From assembly GCA_902765035.1 (NCBI GenBank), contig CACWYF010000051.1, positions 1 to 9,805 on the forward strand: DNA of 9,805 nt, written 5' to 3'. The stretch is from an uncultured Eubacteriales bacterium (GTDB lineage: Bacteria > Bacillota > Clostridia > Peptostreptococcales > Anaerovoracaceae). Below are positions 1 to 7,175 of the stretch, in pieces. Positions within the stretch are counted from its first letter, which is position 1; the number at the start of each line of letters is the position of its first letter. The notes below the pieces were generated by a model that ran no database searches, was not told the DNA's origin, and worked only from the letters and a program-made list of their open reading frames with translations. A program made the translations under genes and the position numbers.

Positions 1-432
1 GATCCTTTTGTACTTCTGCTCATACTCTTCATTTGTCGTTTCACGGACATAGCCGAACTCATACCTGGTATATTGGCTCTCCTGGTTCATCTCGGAGAAC
101 AGAAATGTGATGTGTTTGTAATCCGTGCGATCCGGCATAATTACATAGACGAAGGTCGATCCGGTCGAATTGCAGATCGAGGCAAGGCGGTCATCCACCT
201 TTGTATACTCCTCTCCCTCGCCGCCGCTGTCTGTGTATTCATCGATCCTGTCCGGATCAATAAAGCGTGCGGCGATTCCCGCTGTCCGGAACGCTCCGTC
301 GGCATACTGGTTCAAAAGCGCATCCGTCAGTTCCCGGTAACCGATCAAACTCACAACCATGGAATAGACAAACAACAGAACAACCAGTGTAAAGATAGTC
401 TTAAAGACAATGCTTTCCCTTAGTTTTCTCAT
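1..432 (-). CDS. N-terminal part of a membrane sensor protein (output domain outside window)
   Basis: An open frame reads 144 codons from an ATG at 432 to the window edge without a stop, so the gene is cut at its 3' end. A GGGG-type ribosome binding site lies four bases before the ATG. Residues about 8-30 form one hydrophobic membrane segment after a short basic start (MRKLRES), and about 110 hydrophilic residues follow that should lie outside the membrane. These contain a segment of the type FIDPDRIDEY, then a conserved-looking core ending in FVYVIMPD. This layout is usual for extracytoplasmic sensor domains of clostridial signalling proteins, whose output may be a diguanylate cyclase, a PP2C/SpoIIE phosphatase or a histidine kinase. 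The output domain is not visible, so its activity cannot be named. It lies downstream of the radical SAM gene and may share its transcript. Confidence 0.7.
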   Translation of the reverse strand, partial: MRKLRESIVFKTIFTLVVLLFVYSMVVSLIGYRELTDALLNQYADGAFRTAGIAARFIDPDRIDEYTDSGGEGEEYTKVDDRLASICNSTGSTFVYVIMPDRTDYKHITFLFSEMNQESQYTRYEFGYVRETTNEEYEQKYKRI

Positions 433-433
433 G

Positions 434-526
434 TTACCCCTTATTCAGGAAATCTTCCTGCTCCCTTTCCGTATAATATACTTCACTTCCGGGCCGTGCA
501 GCAATATAATACTTTTCCATCTGCAT
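434..526 (-). CDS. Possible small ORF (30 aa) between radical SAM gene and sensor
   Basis: An open frame runs from an ATG at 526 to a TAA at 434-436, one base before the ATG of the sensor gene. A purine-rich GAGAAGG lies six bases before this ATG. A longer version would start at a GTG at 544, which overlaps the TGA of the radical SAM gene as GTGA and gives 36 residues. The peptide starts MQMEKYYIAARPG and ends EREQEDFLNKG; it is hydrophilic and charged, with no signal peptide or cysteine. I recognise no family. In favour: it fills the 108-bp gap between the neighbours and abuts both. Against: it is short and could be chance. It could serve mainly to couple translation to the sensor gene. Confidence 0.25.
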   Translation of the reverse strand: MQMEKYYIAARPGSEVYYTEREQEDFLNKG

Positions 527-540
527 GACAACCTTCTCAA

Positions 541-1494
541 TCACAATTCCGGCGAAGAAGCAGAAGGAAGCCCTGTCCCGTCAAACGCCGGGATAAAGCT
601 CTCAAGTGCCACTTCTCTCTCCTGGATAAATGCGCAGGTTACGCCCAGAGACAGCGCATAGTCTACCACTCTGTCATATTCCCGCCTGGTAACTCTGCGG
701 CCCAGAAGCGGATCCTCCTTCACCGATGCCATCGGCGTGTACTGACTCATCATACTGATCCAGATTCTGTCCCGGTAGGTCTGGTACAGATAGTCAATGA
801 TCCTTTTCGCATCATGGACATGCCCAGGAAGAAGAAGCTGCCGCACAATCACTCCGTGCGTCATCCTGCCTTCGCCGTCAAACCCCGCACCTTCTCCATA
901 CCGCGTTTCGATCTGCCGCACCATCTCAGACAGCGCATCCATCGCAATCTGCGGGTAGTCCGGAGCGCCGGAATAGAGACCGGAAAGCTCCGGATCCATG
1001 TACTTAAAATCCGGCAGATAGATATCCACCAGTCCGTATAGCAGGCGCAGCGTTTCGCTCAGCTCATAGCCGCTGCTGTTGTACACCACCGGGATGGTCA
1101 GCCCGTCCTTTTTTGCCATCCTAAGTGCCTCTGTACACGGAAGAATGTAATGGCCGGCCGTCACAAGGTTGATATTGTTCGCGCCCTGCCTTTGAAGATC
1201 CAGAAAGATCTCCGACAGCTGCTCCGGCGTCACTTCCACGCCGGCCTGCGCCTGCCTGCCGGAGATCTCCGCGTTCTGGCAGAACCGGCAGCGGAGATTA
1301 CAGCCGGTAAAGAACACGGCACCGGAGCCTTCCGTTCCCGAGATGCAGGGCTCCTCCCAAAAATGCAAGGCTGCTCTGGCCACGCGCATCACAGCGCCGC
1401 TCTGGCAATAGCCGATCTGGCCACGCGTCCGGTCCACGCCGCATCTCCTGGGACACAGAGTACAGCCGTTCCTCTTTGCATATTCTCCGGTCAT
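541..1494 (-). CDS. Radical SAM protein, PflX / COG1313 type
   Basis: A 317-residue protein of the cytosolic radical SAM family related to pyruvate formate-lyase activating enzymes. The radical SAM cluster motif is at residues 65-72 (CNLRCRFC), preceded by FFTG. An N-terminal cysteine group (C11, C14, C18, C30) in the pattern CxLCPRxCGV is typical of this subfamily. Later segments NLVTAGHY, VYNSSGYE and DIYLPDFKY also fit the COG1313 group. Members cleave S-adenosylmethionine to make a 5'-deoxyadenosyl radical; the substrate of this group is not generally established. No glycyl-radical enzyme lies nearby, so a classical activase role is not supported. The start is well supported: GGAGG repeats lie just before the ATG. 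It lies 82 bp downstream of the membrane 4Fe-4S gene with no clear terminator between, so cotranscription is likely. Length is near normal for the group. Confidence 0.85.
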   Translation of the reverse strand: MTGEYAKRNGCTLCPRRCGVDRTRGQIGYCQSGAVMRVARAALHFWEEPCISGTEGSGAVFFTGCNLRCRFCQNAEISGRQAQAGVEVTPEQLSEIFLDLQRQGANNINLVTAGHYILPCTEALRMAKKDGLTIPVVYNSSGYELSETLRLLYGLVDIYLPDFKYMDPELSGLYSGAPDYPQIAMDALSEMVRQIETRYGEGAGFDGEGRMTHGVIVRQLLLPGHVHDAKRIIDYLYQTYRDRIWISMMSQYTPMASVKEDPLLGRRVTRREYDRVVDYALSLGVTCAFIQEREVALESFIPAFDGTGLPSASSPEL

Positions 1495-1576
1495 ACTCCT
1501 CCTGCTCCTCCTCCCATAACGCAGTTCTGGAAGTTAACTCACTGCTTTCGGATGCCTTGATCTGTCGGTTTGGATG

Positions 1577-2418
1577 TTACAGCGCATCCTTAGGACAGCT
1601 CCTGGCACACTCCATGCACAGGATACATTCAGTGCCGTTTTTTCTGTTTCTTGAATTATCTGTAACATCAACATCCATCGGGCACACTCTTCTGCACTTC
1701 CCGCATGAGATGCACTTTTCCTTGTCGCACTTCACCCTCACCAGAGCAAAATAGCTCATCGGTTTGAGGAATACCGTAACCGGGCAGATGTATTTGCAGA
1801 ACGCCCTGTTATCTTTGAATGCATATGCCAGAATGATCCCCACCGCGTAGTACAGAACATTCCCGACGATGAACGCCCAGAACATGATCCTATGAACGCC
1901 AGGAACATGATCCTCTCAATATTCCCGACATGCGCGAGAAACAGGGCCGCGACAAAAATCAGCGACAGCGCAAAAGTGATATATCTGATCCATCCCAGGT
2001 TCTTCCTCGGCTGTGCCGGCACCTTATACGGCAGAAAGTCCAGTACCATAGCGGTCCAGCACGCATAGCCGCACCAGCCGCGTCCGAAGATCAGCGGCCC
2101 GAAGATTTTGGCCACTGCATAATGAATAGTTGCCGCCTCAAATACGCCCGTGAACAGGTAGTACCAGAACCCTTCTATCTGCATGTTTTCCCCGCAGATC
2201 AGCCCGAGATATATGAGCATATAGGTTCCGACCAGCAGCTGGACGATGCGTCTGGCGTGCTTGTGGTTTCTGATGAACAGAAACATGCCCAGCGCTATCG
2301 AACACCCGATGTAGCTGAAATTGAAAAGATAGAAGATATTTCCTTTCGTAAGCCAGAGTGTAACAGCTATTGTCTCAAAGATTGCCATCATAAGTATGGG
2401 CGCTGCATACTTCTTCAT
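1577..2418 (-). pseudogene. Membrane-bound 4Fe-4S binding protein (NapH-like), frameshifted
   Basis: Two overlapping frames together encode one protein of about 270 residues. The first part, from the ATG at 2418, has several hydrophobic segments and the motif GRGWCGYACW at about residues 112-121. The second part, to the TAA at 1577, has the matching FCKYICPVTVF motif and two ferredoxin-type clusters, CISCGKCRRVCP and CILCMECARSCP. This order is that of NapH-like membrane polyferredoxins, which pass electrons between quinone or ferredoxin pools and soluble partners. The frames join near residues 171-177, where an imperfect 23-bp tandem duplication (1868-1913) shifts the frame. Removing one unit restores a continuous protein through IERIMFWAFIVGN. 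No other lesion is visible, so the break is either recent or an assembly error. The ribosome binding site AAGGAG overlaps the stop of the hydrolase gene 13 bp upstream. Confidence 0.8.
1868..1913 (-). repeat. Imperfect 23-bp tandem duplication causing the frameshift
   Basis: Two adjacent 23-base units, 1868-1890 and 1891-1913, match at 20 of 23 positions; the differences are at unit positions 1, 11 and 12. Both carry ATGAACGCC and AACATGATCC. Read on the coding strand, one copy gives MFLAFI and the other MFWAFI. As 23 is not a multiple of three, the second unit throws the 4Fe-4S gene out of frame. Confidence 0.85.
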
Positions 2419-2431
2419 TCAGATTTACTCC

Positions 2432-3256
2432 TTATCTCAGTTTTTCCCACATCAGGTATCTCAGGACTCTCCTGTTGAAATCCTTTGCCTGCTCGTATAC
2501 CCCGTGGCTGTAGCCTTCATACATGTACAGACGGCTGCCGGGGATCTTCTCATTCAGTTCAACCGACGCATTTCCGCCCAGCACCCTGTCCTGATCAGCA
2601 CCTATTATCCACACAGGACAGGTGATCTTACCGAGATCATCATATGCATCGTGCTCCAGACATGACCTGCACAGGATCCTGAAACGAGTATAGTCTGCAG
2701 GCTTTGCCATCGCCAGTATTCTGTTGAGCATCCTCCCTCTTTCAAGATATGCTCCTGTGTACGATCTCTCAGCCGTATCCAGCATAATGCCCGCATAGTC
2801 GTCCCGGTCCGCCATTTCAAGCCAGCCTCCCAGCGATTCCCGCATCAGGTCATTAGGACGCGGCGCGGTCACTGCCAGAACAAGGCTTTTCACCTTATCC
2901 GGGTGGCGGATCGCCATCTGCTGTGCGATCATACCGCCCTGCGAGACTCCGAATATATGTGCCGGCCAAACGGACAGAGCCTCCATTATGTCATTCAGAT
3001 CATCCGCCATGTCTCCCGTCGTGAAACCTTCCGGAAGATCATTTCTCCTGCTGAATGCGTATACCTTGAAGCTTTCCGCAAAGCACCGGTACATCATCGC
3101 AAACGGCAAGGCAACGCCCTTTGCTGTCTTGAACCCGTCCCCGACTCCGGGAAGCATAATAAGCGAATCCGTTCCTCTTCCGAAGGATATATAGTCACAG
3201 TCAAAACCGTTCAGCTCTATATGTCCATTCCGGGCATTCAGCATCATTCCCTTCAT
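2432..3256 (-). CDS. Alpha/beta hydrolase fold protein
   Basis: A 274-residue alpha/beta hydrolase, probably cytosolic as no signal peptide is seen. The nucleophile elbow GVSQGG puts the catalytic serine at about residue 105. The acid is D221 or D223 in GADQDRVLG, and the histidine is H251 in GYSHGVYEQ. The LPGVGDG segment at residues 35-41 probably forms the oxyanion-hole loop. The family includes esterases, thioesterases, lactonases and C-C hydrolases; nothing here fixes the substrate. The ATG at 3256 is chosen because GGGGGA lies six bases upstream; another ATG nine bases downstream is possible. The gene starts 14 bp after the fructosamine kinase stop and ends 13 bp before the 4Fe-4S gene, whose ribosome binding site overlaps its TAA. 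This makes it a mid-operon member. Length is normal. Confidence 0.85.
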   Translation of the reverse strand: MKGMMLNARNGHIELNGFDCDYISFGRGTDSLIMLPGVGDGFKTAKGVALPFAMMYRCFAESFKVYAFSRRNDLPEGFTTGDMADDLNDIMEALSVWPAHIFGVSQGGMIAQQMAIRHPDKVKSLVLAVTAPRPNDLMRESLGGWLEMADRDDYAGIMLDTAERSYTGAYLERGRMLNRILAMAKPADYTRFRILCRSCLEHDAYDDLGKITCPVWIIGADQDRVLGGNASVELNEKIPGSRLYMYEGYSHGVYEQAKDFNRRVLRYLMWEKLR

Positions 3257-3270
3257 GATTATCCCCCGTT

Positions 3271-4185
3271 TTAAATATACCTTTTGACTATTGACAGGAC
3301 GGAGTGCAGATAGCTGCCTCCGAACAGATTGAGATGGTTCAGCAGGTGATACAGATTGTACAGATCTCTCCTGTCTGAATAGCCCGGATCGATCCCTGCT
3401 GTCTCTCTGTACGAATCATAGAATCTGCGGTCAAAGCCCCCGAAAAGCTCCGTCATTGCGAGGTCCGCCTCCGCGTGTCCGACGTATGCAGCCGGATCGA
3501 TGAGCCACGGCTCGCCGCTACTGTCGATCATGTAATTGCCTGCCCACAGGTCGCCGTGAAGAAGTGACGGCCTTTCCGGCTCGGCAAGATATCTGTCCAA
3601 CCGGTCCAGGAATCTGTCTATCCTTTTCCGCTCATCGATGTCCCAGTAATACGATGCCTTCTCAAACTGAGGTCTCAGTCTCCGTTCTATGAAGAACTCC
3701 GTCCACGTTTCCGCCGGCTCATTACACTGGAATCCCCCTCCGATGTAGTTGTCATGCAGAAATCCGTATCTGCCGCGCAGGTCGTAAGATGAAGGGCCTG
3801 CCGCATCATCAGCAGCTGTAATATTTCCAGTATCTGCCATGTGCAGCTGCGCTAGTATCCTGCCCAGTTCTTCTGATGCCACAGGACTTCTGTGGCCTTC
3901 TTCTATATATTCAAGCAGCAGAAAAGACTCATTATCATCCACGCCCCTTGCGATCACGCCCGGAACACTGATTGCTCCAGTCGCCCTCAGTGCCTCGAGC
4001 CCTTCCGCCTCTGCTCTGAAGAAATCCGCGTTCTCCCTATGGTTGGCTTTCATGAACAATCTGCTTCCATCCGAAAGGAGCAGCGCATATGCCCTGTTTA
4101 TGTCCCCGCCGGACACCGGCGTTTTGCTCATGACTGAAATATCATTGCCATATATATTTTTCAGGGTATCGCTAATACCATTCAT
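3271..4185 (-). CDS. Fructosamine / ketosamine-3-kinase family protein
   Basis: A 304-residue member of the fructosamine kinase family (COG3001), with the fold of aminoglycoside phosphotransferases. Visible signatures are SGGDINRAY (residues 25-33), the ATP-binding lysine in FMKAN (K46), the catalytic loop HGDLWAGN (220-227, catalytic D222) and the metal-binding DPAAYVGH (from D240). Family members phosphorylate the sugar part of fructosamines or ribulosamines, destabilising the Amadori product so that the free amine is released; the act is deglycation of proteins or small amines in the cytosol. Length fits bacterial members. No Shine-Dalgarno sequence lies before the ATG at 4185. The cupin stop is 18 bp upstream and in the same frame, so translation may depend on reinitiation after the cupin gene. 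The exact sugar-amine substrate cannot be read from the sequence. Confidence 0.88.
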   Translation of the reverse strand: MNGISDTLKNIYGNDISVMSKTPVSGGDINRAYALLLSDGSRLFMKANHRENADFFRAEAEGLEALRATGAISVPGVIARGVDDNESFLLLEYIEEGHRSPVASEELGRILAQLHMADTGNITAADDAAGPSSYDLRGRYGFLHDNYIGGGFQCNEPAETWTEFFIERRLRPQFEKASYYWDIDERKRIDRFLDRLDRYLAEPERPSLLHGDLWAGNYMIDSSGEPWLIDPAAYVGHAEADLAMTELFGGFDRRFYDSYRETAGIDPGYSDRRDLYNLYHLLNHLNLFGGSYLHSVLSIVKRYI

Positions 4186-4203
4186 AGCTGTTTTGTGCAG
4201 GAG

Positions 4204-4554
4204 CTAAGCGTAGACGATCACTGCGATGAGTTCCAGTGTCTCGTCGCCCTTGTTTGCGATCGAGTGTCCCGTTCCTGCAGGGCAGATCGTGACATCGCCA
4301 GCATTGACAGTGCAGATCTCACCGTTGTCACTGTATTCACCTGTCCCTGTCAGGAAATAGAAGAGCTCGGAATCATTCTCATGAATGTGGAATCCGATGC
4401 TGCATCCCGGCTCCAGAGTTATCCTGGAAAACATGCGACCCTTTCCGCATAGCTCGGACGGATCGTTGATGAACCCTGTCAGCTTGACAGTTCCGTCGCC
4501 GTCACGCATGTGCTCGCGGTATTCTATCTTGCATTCTTCAGCTCTGCGAATCAT
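4204..4554 (-). CDS. Small single-domain cupin protein
   Basis: A 116-residue protein made of one cupin beta-barrel. Cupin motif 1 runs from G54 or thereabouts to G70 with metal ligands H56, H58 and E63 (FHIHENDSELF). Motif 2 has G86, P92, G94, H97 and N101 (CPAGTGHSIAN), so all four usual metal-binding residues are present. Such small cupins act as isomerases, dioxygenases, epimerases or sugar/ligand-binding proteins, and this sequence does not decide which. The start has a good GGAGG six bases upstream, which directly follows the TAA of the acetyltransferase-epimerase gene. It sits between the epimerase fusion and fructosamine kinase, so a role in handling a sugar or modified metabolite is reasonable but inferred. 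It ends with a TAG in frame with the next gene. Confidence 0.85.
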   Translation of the reverse strand: MIRRAEECKIEYREHMRDGDGTVKLTGFINDPSELCGKGRMFSRITLEPGCSIGFHIHENDSELFYFLTGTGEYSDNGEICTVNAGDVTICPAGTGHSIANKGDETLELIAVIVYA

Positions 4555-4565
4555 GATATACCTCC

Positions 4566-5786
4566 TTATTCTTTCAGAAGAATGATACCTATATCCACAT
4601 TTGTCATATCCTTGATGTATTTGTCAGCATCTCCCCTGAACAGGCCTTGCTTGTAATAGCCGACCGAAACTGTCAGGTCTGACTTAACTGCGAGCACCGC
4701 CTCGCCGGTGTCTCCGTTCATTCCGCTGTTGATGTCGACACTAATGACATATGCGCCTGACCCGTTGATGGCCTTTATCGCCTCTGCAGCTTTGCCTCTT
4801 ACCTCGCCCCTGAATCCGGTCCCAAGGATGCAGTCCACTATGACATCATAGCCGGACAGGTCAGCATTACCGGGAGTTTCGCGCTTATCCGCTTCACCGG
4901 CATCTGTTCTGGCAAAATCGCACATTGCTACCCCGCTCGCTGCCGCCTTCTCACAGTAATACCTGCCGTCCTCGGAGAGCTTGTCTGACACCCTGATCAC
5001 TGTTGAGTCGATGCCGGCTTCCTTCAGGATCCATGCAAGTGCGTATCCGTCGCCGCCGTTATTGCCGCCGCCGGTAAGTATCGCGATCTGTTTACCTTGC
5101 CAGCCGTCAGGCATGAGGTTCCTTTCGTGCATGCCGTTAGATACGGCGCCCTCTCCGCGCCGGCTGTCGTAAGCCAGGTATACCCCGTATGCAGCCCGGT
5201 ACATCAGCTCCTTGCTTGGCACATAATGCTCTATCGTATAAGCGTCACTTCTGTGCATCAGATCAACAGATATCGCAGTCCTGTCCTCTCTGAGCTTTCC
5301 GTACAGGAAGATGTCATGCATTTTGCCATTCTTGCAAGCCGACTTCCGCTGCAGGCCCTCACGTACGAATCCATTCTTCTCAAGCACCCTCCAGGATGCT
5401 TCATTTTCCGTATATACAATGCCCGTTATCCTGGCAATATCCAGCTTCTCAACTGCTTCTTCGCATATCAGCTTTACAGCCTCAGTCATGATGCCCTGAG
5501 ACCAGTAATCAGTCAGAAGCATATAGCCTATCTCACAATCATGGTGATACACATCAGGCCTGCACTCAACAGAAATGCTGCCGACAACCTTATCATCAAG
5601 GACGATCGCCCTGAACAGTCCGTCCACGCCGTCATGCTCACTGACCATGCCGAGCCACCAGTCAGCATCGGCCTCTGTATACGGTGACGGTATCCGGTCA
5701 GAGAGATAACTTCTGTCCACACTGTTGCAGATATCCATCAGTTCATTCTTCAGGTCACTGCTCCACTTTATCAGTTCTGTCTTCAT
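4566..5786 (-). CDS. nnrE: GNAT acetyltransferase fused to NAD(P)H-hydrate epimerase
   Basis: A 406-residue two-domain protein. Residues about 1-168 form a RimJ/RimL-like GNAT domain, with the acetyl-CoA binding segment YWSQGIMTEAV (94-104) and the closing motif NEASWRVLEKNGF (128-140). From about residue 174 a full YjeF_N domain follows. It opens with the usual epimerase N-terminus (MHRSDAYTIEHYVPSKELM), then GGGNNGGDGYA (239-249), DCILGTGFRGE (318-328) and VDINSGMNGDTGE (350-362), where most homologues have PSG after VDI. The epimerase part interconverts R and S forms of hydrated NAD(P)H so that the NnrD dehydratase can restore the cofactor. No NnrD domain or gene is in the window. The linker is short and no internal start or stop separates the domains. 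The acetyl acceptor is unknown. Translation starts at an ATG with GGAGA ten bases upstream. Confidence 0.87.
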   Translation of the reverse strand: MKTELIKWSSDLKNELMDICNSVDRSYLSDRIPSPYTEADADWWLGMVSEHDGVDGLFRAIVLDDKVVGSISVECRPDVYHHDCEIGYMLLTDYWSQGIMTEAVKLICEEAVEKLDIARITGIVYTENEASWRVLEKNGFVREGLQRKSACKNGKMHDIFLYGKLREDRTAISVDLMHRSDAYTIEHYVPSKELMYRAAYGVYLAYDSRRGEGAVSNGMHERNLMPDGWQGKQIAILTGGGNNGGDGYALAWILKEAGIDSTVIRVSDKLSEDGRYYCEKAAASGVAMCDFARTDAGEADKRETPGNADLSGYDVIVDCILGTGFRGEVRGKAAEAIKAINGSGAYVISVDINSGMNGDTGEAVLAVKSDLTVSVGYYKQGLFRGDADKYIKDMTNVDIGIILLKE

Positions 5787-5801
5787 GGTTTCACGCTTCT
5801 C

Positions 5802-7039
5802 CTATCTCCAGCTCATGAGCTTTTCCAGCAGAGACATATTCTCTGTTCGCTTCTTCTCGCCTCTCCGTATCGCTTCGCGGAATTTCTCAGGGAAGCCATG
5901 CTCGAAGAAGTAGCACATCTGCGGATCATACCCGAACAGGTCGCCTGTCTTTTCAAAGGCACTCATGCGGCAGCCTCCGCCGCACATCGCGCTGTATTCG
6001 CAGCTCAGGCATTTTGGGTTGTGTTCTGCGATGTCCTGCGATGTGAGCTCCATGATCCTGGTAAATGCAGAGTCAGTAAGCGCCTGCCTGATAGGCATTT
6101 TGTTGATGTCCGGCATATTGCTCTTGATATATTCGTCAGCCATGATTGCATATCACGGTGACAGGATGCCGTCCGGAGAGATATTCAGCTCCCGCCTGTA
6201 GACCCTGCATGCCGGCGTGACAGCGGCCCTTTCCGGATGATAGCTCCAGCTTGGCAGCATCACGTATTTACGCCACTTTCTTATAAAAGAGATCAGGCCG
6301 TACACGATCAGGTCCATAGGGTAATCCGCCGCAACGAATTTCTCAAAAACATTCGCGTATTCATCGTACATCTGATCCAGGGATGCACCCATTTCCTCGT
6401 ATCTGTCCTTCCACAGACCACTCTCGACAGGCGGATACACAGTCAGCGATTCCACGCCTTTTGCCGAAAGCGTCTCGATCGTATCCCATATGGATACTAT
6501 GCTGTCCCTGGTAAAACCGCTCCTCTGCTCCTTTGACACCGCGCATTATGTCATGATAGCCGACACCGTCAAAGCTGATCATGAATGTCGGCGAGATTTT
6601 TCTCTTATCCAGTTCGTCCAGCAGAGTCTCATTCACCAGCGATCCGTTAGTGAATATCTGGACTACAAACATTCCTCTCTGAAGGACCGCGTCGACGATC
6701 TGCATGAAATCTCTCCTGACCAGCGGCTCTCCTTCGATCAGAACTATATTCTTGAGGCCGCAGTCTTTCATTTCATCCAGCAGTTTCTTGATCCGCTCAA
6801 ACGAAAACTCACCGAGAGGTGATTTTGGTGCATTGACCGAGCAGTGGAGGCAGTTATAGTTGCACTTGCCGGTAATGGAAAAAATTATTCCCGCCGTCGT
6901 AATCAAACGGCGAGGACAGAAACCTCATATCCCCTTCAGCGATATCCATAGGTTCCATAGGTGATGTGAAATCACACAGGCATTACGGCTTGTTCTTCCA
7001 CCCGCGGAGGCACCATGGTTCATTAAGTATATATTTCAT
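5802..7039 (-). pseudogene. Decayed radical SAM/SPASM domain protein
   Basis: A broken radical SAM/SPASM gene read in three frames. The start at 7039 gives MKYILNEPWCLRGWKNKP, which resembles the N-terminus of clostridial radical SAM/SPASM proteins as I remember them, and then hits TAA at 6983-6985. A frame change before about 6880 leads to the radical SAM core with CNYNCLHC, EGEPLVRRDF and SFDGVGYHD. A second frame change near 6525, beside a GGAGC direct repeat, leads to SIWDTIETLSAKGV and the SPASM region. Here about 20 residues seem to be missing compared with the family (inference). The SPASM motif is C-x12-G-x4-stop, with TGA at 6153-6155 where cysteine is expected, followed in frame by C-x2-C-x5-C-x3-C-x18-C. 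The gene ends with TAG at 5802. Four lesions make function unlikely. It is the first gene of the leftward operon, and its remains include GEFSFERI and peptide-maturase-like features. Confidence 0.82.
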
Positions 7040-7071
7040 GATTAATCCTATCTTTCTATTCAGTCAGGTAT

Positions 7072-7139
7072 TGTCACCCATGGGAGGCCATATGCACAGC
7101 CCGCCCGCAGTGACATGCTCCCATCATATGTAAATAATA
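7072..7139 (-). promoter_or_regulatory. Possible promoter and leader of the leftward operon
   Basis: Two -10-like hexamers are visible on the minus strand, TATTAT at 7134-7139 and TATGAT at 7123-7128, but neither has a convincing -35. The leader below them has interleaved complementary hexamers: TGGGAG (7123-7118) with CTCCCA (7086-7081), and TGTCAC (7115-7110) with GTGACA (7077-7072). Their order would allow a pseudoknot rather than a simple hairpin. This is the only sizeable upstream region for the operon. Confidence 0.25.
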
Positions 7140-7175
7140 CCATACCTCCGCAGAAGGCGCCCTTTATTCTGCCGA

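Noticed and set aside
1877..1913. Programmed ribosomal frameshifting in the 4Fe-4S gene
   Set aside because: No slippery heptamer is seen at the join, and the frame change is fully explained by the 23-bp duplication.
5097..5687. Plus-strand frame of 196 codons opposite the acetyltransferase-epimerase gene
   Set aside because: It is an antisense shadow; the translation is rich in scattered Cys, His and Ser and shows no domain, while the minus strand encodes two well-recognised domains.
6153..6155. In-frame TGA at a SPASM cysteine read as selenocysteine
   Set aside because: The position is the classic Cys/Sec site, but the gene also has a TAA and two frame changes, and only a weak five-pair A/U stem follows the TGA. 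TGA is also used as an ordinary stop at 541 and 8206. A nonsense mutation is simpler.
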